A stretch of DNA of 38,617 nucleotides, taken from positions 1 to 38,617 of the forward strand of contig JAKFXK010000067.1 in NCBI GenBank assembly GCA_021731445.1. The letters are read 5' to 3'. Below, in pieces: positions 17,013-27,453 of the stretch. Within the stretch, counting starts at the first letter, position 1, and the number at the start of each line of letters is the position of its first letter. The position numbers and the translations under genes were made by a program. The notes under the pieces were generated by a model that worked only from the letters and a program-made list of their open reading frames with translations, had not been told where the DNA came from and did not search any database. This DNA is from Nevskiaceae bacterium. Its GTDB lineage: Bacteria; Pseudomonadota; Gammaproteobacteria; Nevskiales; Nevskiaceae.

Positions 17013-17938
17013 GCGCTAATACCCGCGATACCTTGGGCATTGGCCTGGCGCGCCGCATCAAGCGCTGCGACCTCAAGCCCCCCGATTGCCAGCACCGGCA
17101 AAGCAACATTGCGGCGCATTGCGGTGAAACCCTCCCACCCCAGCATGGTTGCGCCGGGATGCGTGCGCGTCGGCAGCACCGGGCCGAGCACTGCGGCGTC
17201 AAAGCCGAGTGCGGCTGCCCTTGCCAGCTGCGCGGCATCGTGAACCGAGGCGAGGGCCAGTGGCGTGGCAGGCCGCGCGGGCCAGCGCATCAGGGCCGCA
17301 CTTGTGCAATGCCAGCCGGCTGCACCGAGTGCAGTCACTTGTGCAGGATCGCGGTCGAGCAGAACCGGGATGCCCTGGGCGCGCGCCGAGGGCAAGACTT
17401 GCCGCGCCATCGTCTCGTACTGCGCCTCGTCAAGTGCGGGCAAGCGCAAGCGCAACCAAGCTCCTTGCGGCAGTTGCGGCAACGCGGCGATCAACTCCGG
17501 CGCGGAAATGCCAGGCGGCGTGAAGACATAATGCGGCGGCATGCGGAGCGCACGCTCGATGGGGATCACCGTCGGCAGCAGCGGTGCTACCTCAGCAAAA
17601 CGGTCCACCGCCAGCCAGCGCAGCGCCTGCCCTTCGCAAGCGCGCAGCTCGCCATCAAAAGCGCCGATGCGCCAGGTGTCGAGCAAGATCACCCGGTTGC
17701 TGTACTCGTGTCGGAAGCGAATCAGCGGGCTCGCCTCGCGCACCGTCACCGCCAGCTCTTCGTGCAGCTCGCGGCTCAGCGCCTGCAAGGCAGATTCACC
17801 CTGCTCGATCTTGCCACCGGGAAACTCCCACCAGCCTGCGGCGATCTTGCCTTGCGGGCGTTGCGCCAGCAGCACTTCGCCTGCGGCATTCACGAGCACG
17901 CCGCAGGCGACGTGGATGAGCGGCTTTGTTGGATTCAT
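16982..17938 (-). CDS. Nudix hydrolase (MutT-like) fused to thiamine-phosphate-synthase-like domain
   Basis: The 318-residue protein has two domains. Residues 1-130 form a MutT-like Nudix domain, with the box from G42 through E48, R56-E57 and E60-E61. The glycine that usually follows EE-x is Ala63. MutT-type enzymes hydrolyse 8-oxo-dGTP. Residues about 135-318 resemble TenI/ThiE barrels, with [31 protein letters not shown] and LAIGG. Fusions of this type are known in beta- and gammaproteobacteria, but the role of the second domain is not settled. ATG 17938 is chosen because it precedes the conserved start [11 protein letters not shown] 17971 is possible. No clear Shine-Dalgarno is seen. Confidence 0.93.
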   Translation of the reverse strand: MNPTKPLIHVACGVLVNAAGEVLLAQRPQGKIAAGWWEFPGGKIEQGESALQALSRELHEELAVTVREASPLIRFRHEYSNRVILLDTWRIGAFDGELRACEGQALRWLAVDRFAEVAPLLPTVIPIERALRMPPHYVFTPPGISAPELIAALPQLPQGAWLRLRLPALDEAQYETMARQVLPSARAQGIPVLLDRDPAQVTALGAAGWHCTSAALMRWPARPATPLALASVHDAAQLARAAALGFDAAVLGPVLPTRTHPGATMLGWEGFTAMRRNVALPVLAIGGLEVAALDAARQANAQGIAGISAYWGGGSSGG

Positions 17939-18003
17939 GGTGTCCACAAGGACTGCGCATCTGTTTATCACCCCGCGCTCGGAATGACAGTGGGTGAGGC
18001 CTG

Positions 18004-19224
18004 CTACGTCCGGTATTCCGCGTTGATTTTGACGTAGTCATAGCTGAAGTCGCAGGTCCAAACCGTCGTCTGCGCCTCGCCGCGACCCAGCCCCACGCCA
18101 ATGGTGAACTCGGGTTTTGATACCACCGCGGTGCCGAGTGCATCGCGGTAATCGGCATGAGGTTGCCCCGCTTCGATCACGCGCACCGCGTCGAGTGTGA
18201 TGCTCACGCCCGCCACATCCAGCCCTTCGACACCGGCCTTGCCAATGGCCATCGCCAGACGGCCCCAGTTGGCATCGCTGGCGAACATTGCCGTCTTCAC
18301 CAGCGGCGAATGGGCGATGGAGAGCGCCACCGCACGGGCCTCAGCCACATCCCGCGCGCTGCCCACCGCGATGGTGATGAACTTGGTCGCACCCTCGCCA
18401 TCGCGCACGATGGCATGCGCCAGCTCGCGGCAGACTTCCTCGATGGCGGTCGCAATCAGCGGGTAATCGGCGTGCTGCGCATCGACCTCCTGCGTGCCGA
18501 CTTTCGCAGTCGCAAACAACACGCAGCTGTCATTGGTGGAAGTATCGCCATCCACCGTCACGCAGTTGAAGGTACGCCCGGCGACATCGGCAATCAGCAC
18601 TTGGGTGGCCTCGGCCGTGAGCCTTGCATCCGTGCCGATGAAGCCGAGCATGGTCGCCATGTTTGGGTGGATCATGCCCACGCCCTTGGCGATGCCGGTG
18701 ACGGTGACGCGGCCCTGCGAAGTCTCGACGGTGCGGCTTGCACCCTTGCCGACGGTGTCGGTGGTCATGATCGCGCGCATGGCGGCGAGCCAGCCATCCG
18801 GCTTGAGATCGGCCACCGCCATCGCGGCTGCCGCCACCATGCGTGTGACTGGCAACTGCTGGCCGATGACGCCGGTGGAAAATGGCAGCACGCTTTCAGG
18901 CGCAGCGCCAAGTGCAGCCGCGACCGCTGCACTGGTCTCGCGCGCAGCGGCCAAACCGGCTGCACCTGTTGCTGCGTTGGCATTGCCGCTGTTCACCAGC
19001 AGGGCGCAGAAGGCCGCAGACGCCGCCAGCCGCTCACGGCATAGCAGCACGGGTGCGGCGGCGAAAGCATTCTGCGTGAACACGCCGCCGACGCGGGTGC
19101 CTTCGTCCAGGGCGATCACCAACAAATCCCGTTTGCCGGCTCTCTTGATCGCGGCTTCGGCAACGCCGAGCCGCACGCCGGCGATCGGCAGCAGCGAAGT
19201 CGGCTCCGCGTAGTTCACGGGCAT
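18004..19224 (-). CDS. argJ: Bifunctional ornithine acetyltransferase / N-acetylglutamate synthase
   Basis: ArgJ recycles the acetyl group in arginine synthesis, transferring it from N-acetylornithine to glutamate, and in many bacteria also makes N-acetylglutamate from acetyl-CoA. The 406-residue proprotein contains VNSGNANAATG (77-87), TTDT (154-157) and the self-cleavage site in HPNMATML, where T191 becomes the N-terminal nucleophile of the beta chain. Length is normal. The upstream spacer to secA contains a long palindrome. The start ATG has no strong Shine-Dalgarno. Confidence 0.96.
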   Translation of the reverse strand: MPVNYAEPTSLLPIAGVRLGVAEAAIKRAGKRDLLVIALDEGTRVGGVFTQNAFAAAPVLLCRERLAASAAFCALLVNSGNANAATGAAGLAAARETSAAVAAALGAAPESVLPFSTGVIGQQLPVTRMVAAAAMAVADLKPDGWLAAMRAIMTTDTVGKGASRTVETSQGRVTVTGIAKGVGMIHPNMATMLGFIGTDARLTAEATQVLIADVAGRTFNCVTVDGDTSTNDSCVLFATAKVGTQEVDAQHADYPLIATAIEEVCRELAHAIVRDGEGATKFITIAVGSARDVAEARAVALSIAHSPLVKTAMFASDANWGRLAMAIGKAGVEGLDVAGVSITLDAVRVIEAGQPHADYRDALGTAVVSKPEFTIGVGLGRGEAQTTVWTCDFSYDYVKINAEYRT

Positions 19225-19234
19225 GGGACGGTCA

Positions 19235-19373
19235 GAACTTGTGAAGAAATCGTAGCGAGCATGCCCAGTCGCAACGAATAGGAGCGCAGCAACCGCAGCG
19301 CACTGAAGTGCGTGAGGATTGCGAGCACCGCATGAGGCGGCGAATGGGCAGCGCAGTAGATTTATTCACAAGT

Positions 19374-19375
<2 letters not shown>
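19235..19375. repeat. 141-bp imperfect palindrome between argJ and secA (MITE- or hairpin-type element)
   Basis: The ends are an exact 11-bp inverted repeat, GAACTTGTGAA (19235-19245) and its complement (19365-19375). Pairing continues inward with AAATC, TGCCCA and TCGC blocks, and the centre has CGCACT / AGTGCG at 19299-19312. The outer arm touches the secA stop codon (19374-19376), and the other arm ends 10 nt from the argJ start. The layout suggests a non-autonomous insertion or a dispersed regulatory hairpin. It could also end the secA transcript or affect argJ expression. No transposase gene is present. Confidence 0.7.
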
Positions 19376-22130
<2,755 letters not shown>

Positions 22131-22145
22131 CGAAAAGGTTCACGG

Positions 22146-22174
22146 GCGCAGTGGGGGGCGAAAACGCCCTGCGC
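22146..22174 (-). promoter_or_regulatory. Stem-loop in the secA leader
   Basis: On the - strand, GCGCAG pairs with CTGCGC, and inside them GGCG pairs with CGCC around a TTTT loop, with unpaired C's on one side. It ends 15 nt before the secA start, in a leader that lacks a visible Shine-Dalgarno. A CATAAT hexamer at 22197-22202 could be the -10 box of the secA promoter, but no matching -35 is seen at 16-18 bp. A regulatory role is inference. Confidence 0.35.
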
Positions 22175-22217
22175 GGGTCGGTCAAAGTAGGCCCGCATTA
22201 TGCCAGTGGTTGCTGTC

Positions 22218-22237
22218 CGTCTCTTTTTCAAGAGACG
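22218..22237 (-). terminator. Candidate hairpin terminator after the M23 peptidase gene
   Basis: A 7-bp perfect stem CGTCTCT / AGAGACG with a 6-nt loop lies 25 nt after the peptidase stop on the - strand. No T-tract follows it, so it is at best a weak intrinsic terminator or a 3'-end stabiliser. Confidence 0.3.
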
Positions 22238-22262
22238 AGTCAGAGGCCACCGCCGCCAGCGC

Positions 22263-23207
22263 TCAGCGCGATGCTTCGATGTACTGCGCCGGGTTCACCG
22301 GCGAGCCGTTGAGCAGCACCTCGAAATGCACATGTGGGCCGGTCGAGCGGCCGCTCGAGCCCATCAAGGCCACGCGCTGACCCTTGCGGATGGTGTCGCC
22401 CGCCTTCACCAGCGAGGCGGAGTTATGGCCGTAGCGGGTCACATAGCCATTGCCGTGATTGATCTCGACCAGATTGCCATAGCCACTGCGATCACCGGCA
22501 AAACTCACCACGCCCGCACCGACAGCAATCACGCCGCTGCCATGCGCACCGGCAAAGTCGATGCCCTCGTGGAAGGCCCCGCGTCCGCTGAAGGGATCGG
22601 TGCGATAGCCGAACAGGGAGGACACGAAGCCGGTCAGCACCGGCCAGCCGGAGGGCATCACCTCCTGCTGCATGCGGCTGGCCATCAACAGGTCTTCCAG
22701 CACCCGCATCTGGCGCTCGCGCTCGTTGAGCTTGCTCTCGAACTGCGCGATGGATTGCAGCAACGGGTCTTGCGGCGGAGCGACCACGGCCAGTGCCAGC
22801 TCTTCGGTCTCCGGGCCGCCCAAGGCGGGAGGGCGGTTGAAGTTGAATTCTTTTGGATCGAGGTCGGCGACTTTCACCATGCGCTCGCCAGCGGCATCGA
22901 GTCGCATCATCTGCGCGTTCAACTCCGCCATGCGGCGGGCGAGTGCGCGGGTGTTTTCTTCCGAGCCGGATTTAGCCGCAGTCAGCGCCTCACGCTGGGC
23001 CTTGATCTCGGCGCTCCAGCTCGTCATCAGGTGTTCGGGCAGCAGGCCCTTGCCGCTTTTGCCATTGGCGTAATAGCCGACGCTAAAGCTCAGGCTCAGG
23101 GCACCCACAGCCAACAGCAGAACCGGCAACCAGAGATGGAAGTGGGCGGTATCCAGCCTGAGCTTCCAGGTTTTGCCACGGGCGTGGCTGACTACAATGA
23201 CATCCAT
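22263..23207 (-). CDS. M23 (LytM/peptidoglycan endopeptidase) family membrane-anchored protein
   Basis: The 314-residue protein has a short cytoplasmic N-terminus, one transmembrane helix at about residues 24-46 and a charged, probably coiled-coil periplasmic stalk. The C-terminal LytM domain holds the metal ligands in FHEGIDFAG, the later YGHNS and the HVHFEV motif. It is expected to cut peptide cross-links in the wall or to act as a divisome regulator. All four zinc-ligand positions look intact, which argues for activity. The ATG at 23205-23207 has GGAGAG 9 nt upstream. It is divergent from the DciA-like gene and precedes secA, as in many betaproteobacteria. Confidence 0.93.
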   Translation of the reverse strand: MDVIVVSHARGKTWKLRLDTAHFHLWLPVLLLAVGALSLSFSVGYYANGKSGKGLLPEHLMTSWSAEIKAQREALTAAKSGSEENTRALARRMAELNAQMMRLDAAGERMVKVADLDPKEFNFNRPPALGGPETEELALAVVAPPQDPLLQSIAQFESKLNERERQMRVLEDLLMASRMQQEVMPSGWPVLTGFVSSLFGYRTDPFSGRGAFHEGIDFAGAHGSGVIAVGAGVVSFAGDRSGYGNLVEINHGNGYVTRYGHNSASLVKAGDTIRKGQRVALMGSSGRSTGPHVHFEVLLNGSPVNPAQYIEASR

Positions 23208-23244
23208 AACGCTTGACTCTCCAACGAACCACCCGGTTTCAACC

Positions 23245-23565
23245 GTGACTGCCAGACGTCTGGACACCCACCTCGAACACGCTTCGTCACTGCCGCAGGG
23301 CCTGATGGCCCATGCGAGGCAGCTTCTTGAACTCAACCGCGCCTTGAAAGACTGGCTCGACCCCTGGGGGCCTTGGGCGCAACAACTATCACTTGCCAAT
23401 ATCCGGCCACCCGTTGCCACACTGTTCGTGCGCAACGCCGCCGCTGCCACCCCCTTGCGTTACCGCCAGCAAGAGGTGCTGGACTGGCTTGGCGAGCAGA
23501 CTGGCGAGCGTTTTACCCGGCTGGAAATCAGCGTGCAACCCAGTTCTCTAGTGAACCGGAGCTGA
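23245..23565 (+). CDS. dciA: DciA-like protein (DUF721), predicted DnaB helicase loader
   Basis: The short protein (106 aa from GTG 23245) has the DUF721 pattern: an N-terminal helix with RRLDTHLEHASSL, a HARQLLELNRALKDWL helix, then beta strands around ATLFVRNAAAATPLRYRQQ and a final LEISVQ. DciA loads the replicative helicase in bacteria that lack DnaC or DnaI. Placement between secA/M23 and lpxC is typical for this family. The start is uncertain: ATG 23197 is possible but would overlap the divergent peptidase gene. The C-terminus ends shortly after the domain, so it is a minimal member. Confidence 0.75.
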   Translation: MTARRLDTHLEHASSLPQGLMAHARQLLELNRALKDWLDPWGPWAQQLSLANIRPPVATLFVRNAAAATPLRYRQQEVLDWLGEQTGERFTRLEISVQPSSLVNRS

Positions 23566-23634
23566 AGTCTAGGCGACGTTTTTCAGCAAAAGCAAGCCGT
23601 GACCCCTGATTGCAGGGCAAAAATCAAGCCTAAT

Positions 23635-23662
23635 CGGGCAAAAAACCGGCGGAATCTGCCCG
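23635..23662. terminator. Weak hairpin between convergent dciA and lpxC
   Basis: CGGGCA (23635-23640) pairs with TGCCCG (23657-23662) around a 16-nt loop, followed on the + strand by TTATTTT. On the - strand the hairpin is followed by a T-poor stretch. It may act as a terminator for the + strand gene; the 6-bp stem is weak. A 5-bp hairpin, CCCTG / CAGGG, lies about 20 nt upstream. Confidence 0.35.
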
Positions 23663-23668
23663 TTATTT

Positions 23669-24589
23669 TCAGGCTGCCCGCGCATGCATCGACACAATGG
23701 CGGGCGCTGCGGTTGCTTCATCTGCAAAAGTCGTCCATTCCCAGGCCTGTTCGTCTTTCAACACCGCGCAGGCGAGCTGATTGTTGAGCGCATGGCCGGA
23801 TTTATAGGCGCTGTAAGCTCCCAGAAGGGGCGCGCCAATCAGATACAGGTCGCCCACGGCATCGAGAATCTTGTGGCGCACAAACTCGTCGTCGTAGCGC
23901 AGGCCATCGGGATTGACGACACGGTATTTGTCGAGTGCCACGGCATTGTCCATGCTGGCCCCGAGCGCCAGATTCCTGGAGCGCAGCACCTCGAAATCAC
24001 CCATGAAGCCGAAAGTGCGGGCGCGGGAGACCTCCTTCACATAGTTGGCGGTGGTGAACTCCAGCGCGCAAGTCTGCGCCGAGGTCTTGAACGCCGGGTG
24101 CTTGAACTCGATGCCGAAAGACAGACGATAGCCCTCGTAGGGCTCGAGCCGGGCGACCTTGTCGCCCTCGACCACCTCGACCTTGCGCTTGATGCGCATG
24201 AAGCGGCGTGGGGCGGCCTGCGCCACCACGCCCGCGCTCTGCAACAGATAGATGAAGGGCGCGGCCGAACCATCGAGGATGGGGATTTCCGGCGAGCTGA
24301 GTTCGACGACGCAGTTATCGACGCCCAAGCCAAACAGGGCCGACATAATGTGCTCGACGGTCGCCACCTTCACACCGTCTTTAATGAGAGTGCTGCACAT
24401 CGTCGCTTCGCCGACCAGGAGGGCGCTGGCGGGGATTTCGACGACGGGCGAGAGGTCGGTGCGGCGGAACACGATGCCGGTGTTGATCGCTGCCGGCAGC
24501 ATCGAAACATGCACCTGCCGTCCGCCATGCAGGCCGATGCCACTGGCGCGGACGGGGGCTTTGAGGGTGCGTTGCGTGATCATGGACAT
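23669..24589 (-). CDS. lpxC: UDP-3-O-acyl-N-acetylglucosamine deacetylase LpxC
   Basis: This zinc enzyme carries out the first committed step of lipid A synthesis. The 306 residues include the motif VEHIMSAL (E79, H80), HKILDAVGD (H239, D243) for zinc and H266 in SGHALNN as the general acid/base partner. Length and residue spacing match the E. coli protein. A long untranslated stretch (258 bp) separates it from ftsZ, so it probably has its own promoter. The start ATG 24589 has an in-frame ATG two codons later, and MITQRTLK may be the true start. Confidence 0.97.
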   Translation of the reverse strand: MSMITQRTLKAPVRASGIGLHGGRQVHVSMLPAAINTGIVFRRTDLSPVVEIPASALLVGEATMCSTLIKDGVKVATVEHIMSALFGLGVDNCVVELSSPEIPILDGSAAPFIYLLQSAGVVAQAAPRRFMRIKRKVEVVEGDKVARLEPYEGYRLSFGIEFKHPAFKTSAQTCALEFTTANYVKEVSRARTFGFMGDFEVLRSRNLALGASMDNAVALDKYRVVNPDGLRYDDEFVRHKILDAVGDLYLIGAPLLGAYSAYKSGHALNNQLACAVLKDEQAWEWTTFADEATAAPAIVSMHARAA

Positions 24590-24651
24590 GCGGCTTGGGC
24601 GATGCGAATGCGCAGCAGTTTACCGCCTGGGGATGCTCCTCCCCTTGAAAT

Positions 24652-24674
24652 CCGGCTATCGGGGCGATAGCCGG
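24652..24674. repeat. Perfect hairpin of the GTCATTCC-type repeat family upstream of lpxC
   Basis: CCGGCTATCG and its complement form a 10-bp perfect stem around GGG. The outside reads as TGTCATTCC on the - strand, matching the ends of the element between murB and ddl. It lies in the leader/spacer of lpxC, 63 bp from the ATG. It may be a decayed copy of the same dispersed repeat family. Confidence 0.55.
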
Positions 24675-24691
24675 GAATGACAGACACCCAC

Positions 24692-24725
24692 AAAAAAGCG
24701 CGAAAGCCTTTCGGGGCTTTCGCGC
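24692..24725 (-). terminator. Strong rho-independent terminator downstream of ftsZ
   Basis: On the - strand an 11-bp perfect stem, GCGCGAAAGCC / GGCTTTCGCGC, with a 6-nt loop is followed at once by TTTTTTG. It lies about 122 nt after the ftsZ stop. This is the clear end of the dcw transcript and isolates lpxC. Confidence 0.9.
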
Positions 24726-24847
24726 CTCATCACAGCTCGCCGAGCGGGGGCGGCCAGCCTTCAAGCCCTTGTCAATCAAGGGACTCGAAGGTACCAGATG
24801 GCCGGGGCGGGGCTTGATAAGGCCGCCGCCGCTCAGTGCATCCCGCT

Positions 24848-26116
24848 TTAGTCGGCTTGCGCGCGGAGGAAGGCCGGCACGTCGAGTACGTCGTCGCTCA
24901 GGTCTTCCAGCCAGCTCTTGCCATGCGTGCCCGTCGCGGCCATCTGCGCCGGACGTGCGTAGCCGCCATCGACCGGCATCGGGCGCAGACCCGGCACGCG
25001 TGGCGTCATCTGCGGCTGGCGCGGCTGCACCTGGGCGGCGGGGTGGCCCATGTGACCACCGCTCAGGCCTGGCACCATCGAACGGCGCTGTTGTGCATCG
25101 GGGAAGCGCGCCACATGCGGCGGCAGCACTTCCTGCCGCATGCTGGCAAGCCCGGTGGCGACAACGGTGACCCGCAACTCGCCATTGAGGCTAGGGTCGA
25201 TCGAGGTGCCGCACTTGATGTCGGCCTCCTCGCTCGCCACGTCGCCGACGTGCTGCATGATGTAGTCGTGCTCGTCGAGCGTCAGCGTCTCGTCGCAGGT
25301 GATGTTGACCAGGATGCCGCGCGCGCCGCGAATCTCGATGTCGTCCAGCAGCGGCGACGACAGCGCGGCTTCCACCGCCTTCTTCGCACGATCTTCACCG
25401 GCCGCCTTGCCGATGCCCATCATCGCCATGCCGCGCGCGCCCATGACGGTGCGCACGTCGGCGAAGTCGAGATTGATCTCGCCCGGCCGGGTGATGAGAT
25501 CGCTAATGCCGAGCACGGCGTTCTGCAGCACGTCGTTGGCGGCCTTGAAGGCGTTCATCAGGCTCACTGAACCGCCCAGCACGAGCTTCAGCTTCTCGTT
25601 CGGGATCACGATCAGCGAATCGACATGCTGCTGCAGCTGGATGATGCCCTGCATCGCCTGCGCCATGCGCTTCTTGCCCTCGCTGGGGAAGGGCTTGGTG
25701 ACGACGGCGACGGTGAGAATCTTCATCTCCTTCGCCACCTCCGCGATCACCGGTGCCGCACCCGTGCCGGTACCACCGCCCATGCCGGCGGTGATGAAGA
25801 GGAGATCGGTACCCTCCAGCATCTCGGCGATGCGCTCACGGTCTTCGTCCGCCGACTGGCGCCCGATTTCCGGATTGCTGCCGGCACCGAGGCCACGTGT
25901 CAGTGCGGCACCGATCTGCAGCTGGTTGGTGGTGACGCACTTCTCGAGATGGTCGCGGTCGGTGTTCGCCACCACGAACTCGACGCCGTTGATGCCGCCC
26001 TGTGCCATTTGGTTGACGGTGTTGCAGCCACCACCGCCGACGCCGATGACCCGGATGACTGCGGTGGATCGCAAACCGTCCACCAGTTCAAATGTTTCCT
26101 GGATTGCCCCTGCCAT
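24848..26116 (-). CDS. ftsZ: Cell division GTPase FtsZ
   Basis: Tubulin-like FtsZ assembles the Z-ring. The 422-residue protein contains the tubulin signature GGGTGTG (113-119), the nucleotide-binding GVGGGG at 25-30 and a T7-loop segment INLDFADV. A Pro/Gln/Met-rich linker follows at about residues 335-400. The C-terminal peptide DVLDVPAFLRAQAD binds FtsA/ZipA partners. AGGAGA (26122-26127) sits 5 nt before the ATG, an excellent ribosome-binding site. The 104-bp gap to ftsA contains no other gene. Confidence 0.98.
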   Translation of the reverse strand: MAGAIQETFELVDGLRSTAVIRVIGVGGGGCNTVNQMAQGGINGVEFVVANTDRDHLEKCVTTNQLQIGAALTRGLGAGSNPEIGRQSADEDRERIAEMLEGTDLLFITAGMGGGTGTGAAPVIAEVAKEMKILTVAVVTKPFPSEGKKRMAQAMQGIIQLQQHVDSLIVIPNEKLKLVLGGSVSLMNAFKAANDVLQNAVLGISDLITRPGEINLDFADVRTVMGARGMAMMGIGKAAGEDRAKKAVEAALSSPLLDDIEIRGARGILVNITCDETLTLDEHDYIMQHVGDVASEEADIKCGTSIDPSLNGELRVTVVATGLASMRQEVLPPHVARFPDAQQRRSMVPGLSGGHMGHPAAQVQPRQPQMTPRVPGLRPMPVDGGYARPAQMAATGTHGKSWLEDLSDDVLDVPAFLRAQAD

Positions 26117-26121
26117 AACAC

Positions 26122-26127
26122 TCTCCT
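26122..26127 (-). promoter_or_regulatory. ftsZ: Ribosome-binding site of ftsZ
   Basis: AGGAGA on the - strand lies 5 nt before the ATG. It is the strongest Shine-Dalgarno seen in the dcw genes, consistent with the high FtsZ level cells need. Confidence 0.8.
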
Positions 26128-26220
26128 TGCGTTGGATACATCAAATGGCCTTGCCCCGGCCCCTTACATCGAAAAAATGACGCCGCTCATTGCTTGAGCC
26201 ACGCCGCCTGAAAATCAGAA

Positions 26221-27453
26221 TCAGAAACTGCCCTTGAACCAGTCCCGCACCCGCGCCAGCACCTCGCCTGCAGCACTGCCGCCGCCGGCACGCAGCAGCT
26301 CCGGCTTCATCTTTCTGGCGTAGAGCAAAAGCCCGGCACCGGTCGAAAGCCCGGCGTCGCGGCTTACCGCCTCGATGCCCTCGAGGCCATGTGCAAAGCC
26401 GAGCCTCACCGGCACTTCCAGCACTTCCTCGGCCAGTTCCACCACACCCGCCATCTGCGCGGCACCCCCGGTGAGCACCACGCCACCGGGCATGCGGCCG
26501 AACATGTCGGCGCGATGCAGCTCCTTCGCCACATAGCGGAACAGCTCCTCGTAGCGCGGCCGGATCACCTCGGCCAGCATGTGGCGCGAGAACACCCGTG
26601 GCGGGTTCTCGCCCACGCTCGGCGCTTCGATCTGCTCATCGACCTGCACCATCCAGGGTTGCGCGCAGCCGTAATTCAGCTTGATGTTCTCGGCGTGCAC
26701 GGCGGGGGTGCGGAAGGCCACCGCGATGTCGTTGGTGACCTGATCACCTGCAATCGGCAGCACGGCGGTGTGGCGGATCGCGCCGCCGTGAAACACCGAG
26801 ATGTCAGTCGTGCCACCGCCGATGTCGAGGCAGCAGATGCCGAGATCACACTCGTCGTCGGTGAGCACCGCATCGGCGCTGGCCAGATGCGAGATGACCA
26901 GCTTCTCGATGACGAGGCCGCACTTTTCCACGCACTTGTGCAGGTTCTGCGCGGCCGATACCGAGCCAGTGACGATGTGCACGTTCACGTCCAGCCGCAC
27001 CGCACTCATGCCGACCGGATCCTGGATACCCTCCTGGCCGTCGACCACGAACTCCTGCGGCAGCACATGCAGCACCTGCTGGTCGGCCGGCACCAGGATC
27101 GCCGATCCGTTCTCGACCACCGTATCGACATCTTTCTGCGTCACCTCGCGGTGCTTGATGGCGGCCACGCCGGACTTGGTGACGCTCTTGATGTGGGTGC
27201 CGGTGATGGCGACATGCGCCATGCGCGCACGGCAGTTGGCCATGTGCTCGGCGTTCTCCACCGCGCGCTGGATCGCCTGCACGGTGGCGTCGATGTTGGC
27301 GATCACGCCCTTCTTCAGCCCCTTGTTCGGATGCTGGCCCAGGCCAACCACTTGCAGCTTGCCATCGGCCATCACCTCGCCGACCAGGGCCGCGACTTTG
27401 GAGGTGCCGACATCGAGCGCAAACAGGTAATGGGGTTCGGGTTTGCGGCTCAT
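26221..27453 (-). CDS. ftsA: Cell division protein FtsA
   Basis: This actin-like ATPase tethers FtsZ to the membrane and recruits late divisome proteins. The 410-residue reading frame from ATG 27451-27453 begins MSRKPEPHYLFALDVGTSKVAALVGE, the usual phosphate-1 motif region. ICCLDIGGGTTDISVF is phosphate-2, and VVLTGGAAQM is the adenosine motif. The protein ends LARVRDWFKGSF, an amphipathic membrane-targeting helix. The ATG overlaps the ftsQ stop (ATGA), and GGAG lies 8 nt upstream. Confidence 0.97.
   Translation of the reverse strand: MSRKPEPHYLFALDVGTSKVAALVGEVMADGKLQVVGLGQHPNKGLKKGVIANIDATVQAIQRAVENAEHMANCRARMAHVAITGTHIKSVTKSGVAAIKHREVTQKDVDTVVENGSAILVPADQQVLHVLPQEFVVDGQEGIQDPVGMSAVRLDVNVHIVTGSVSAAQNLHKCVEKCGLVIEKLVISHLASADAVLTDDECDLGICCLDIGGGTTDISVFHGGAIRHTAVLPIAGDQVTNDIAVAFRTPAVHAENIKLNYGCAQPWMVQVDEQIEAPSVGENPPRVFSRHMLAEVIRPRYEELFRYVAKELHRADMFGRMPGGVVLTGGAAQMAGVVELAEEVLEVPVRLGFAHGLEGIEAVSRDAGLSTGAGLLLYARKMKPELLRAGGGSAAGEVLARVRDWFKGSF

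Noticed and set aside
22197-22231. Complete sigma-70 promoter for secA
   Set aside because: A CATAAT box is visible, but the only TTGAAA match is 23 bp away, which is too far.
26117-26220. Small gene between ftsA and ftsZ
   Set aside because: The 104-bp gap shows only the ftsZ ribosome-binding site; no frame has a supported start.
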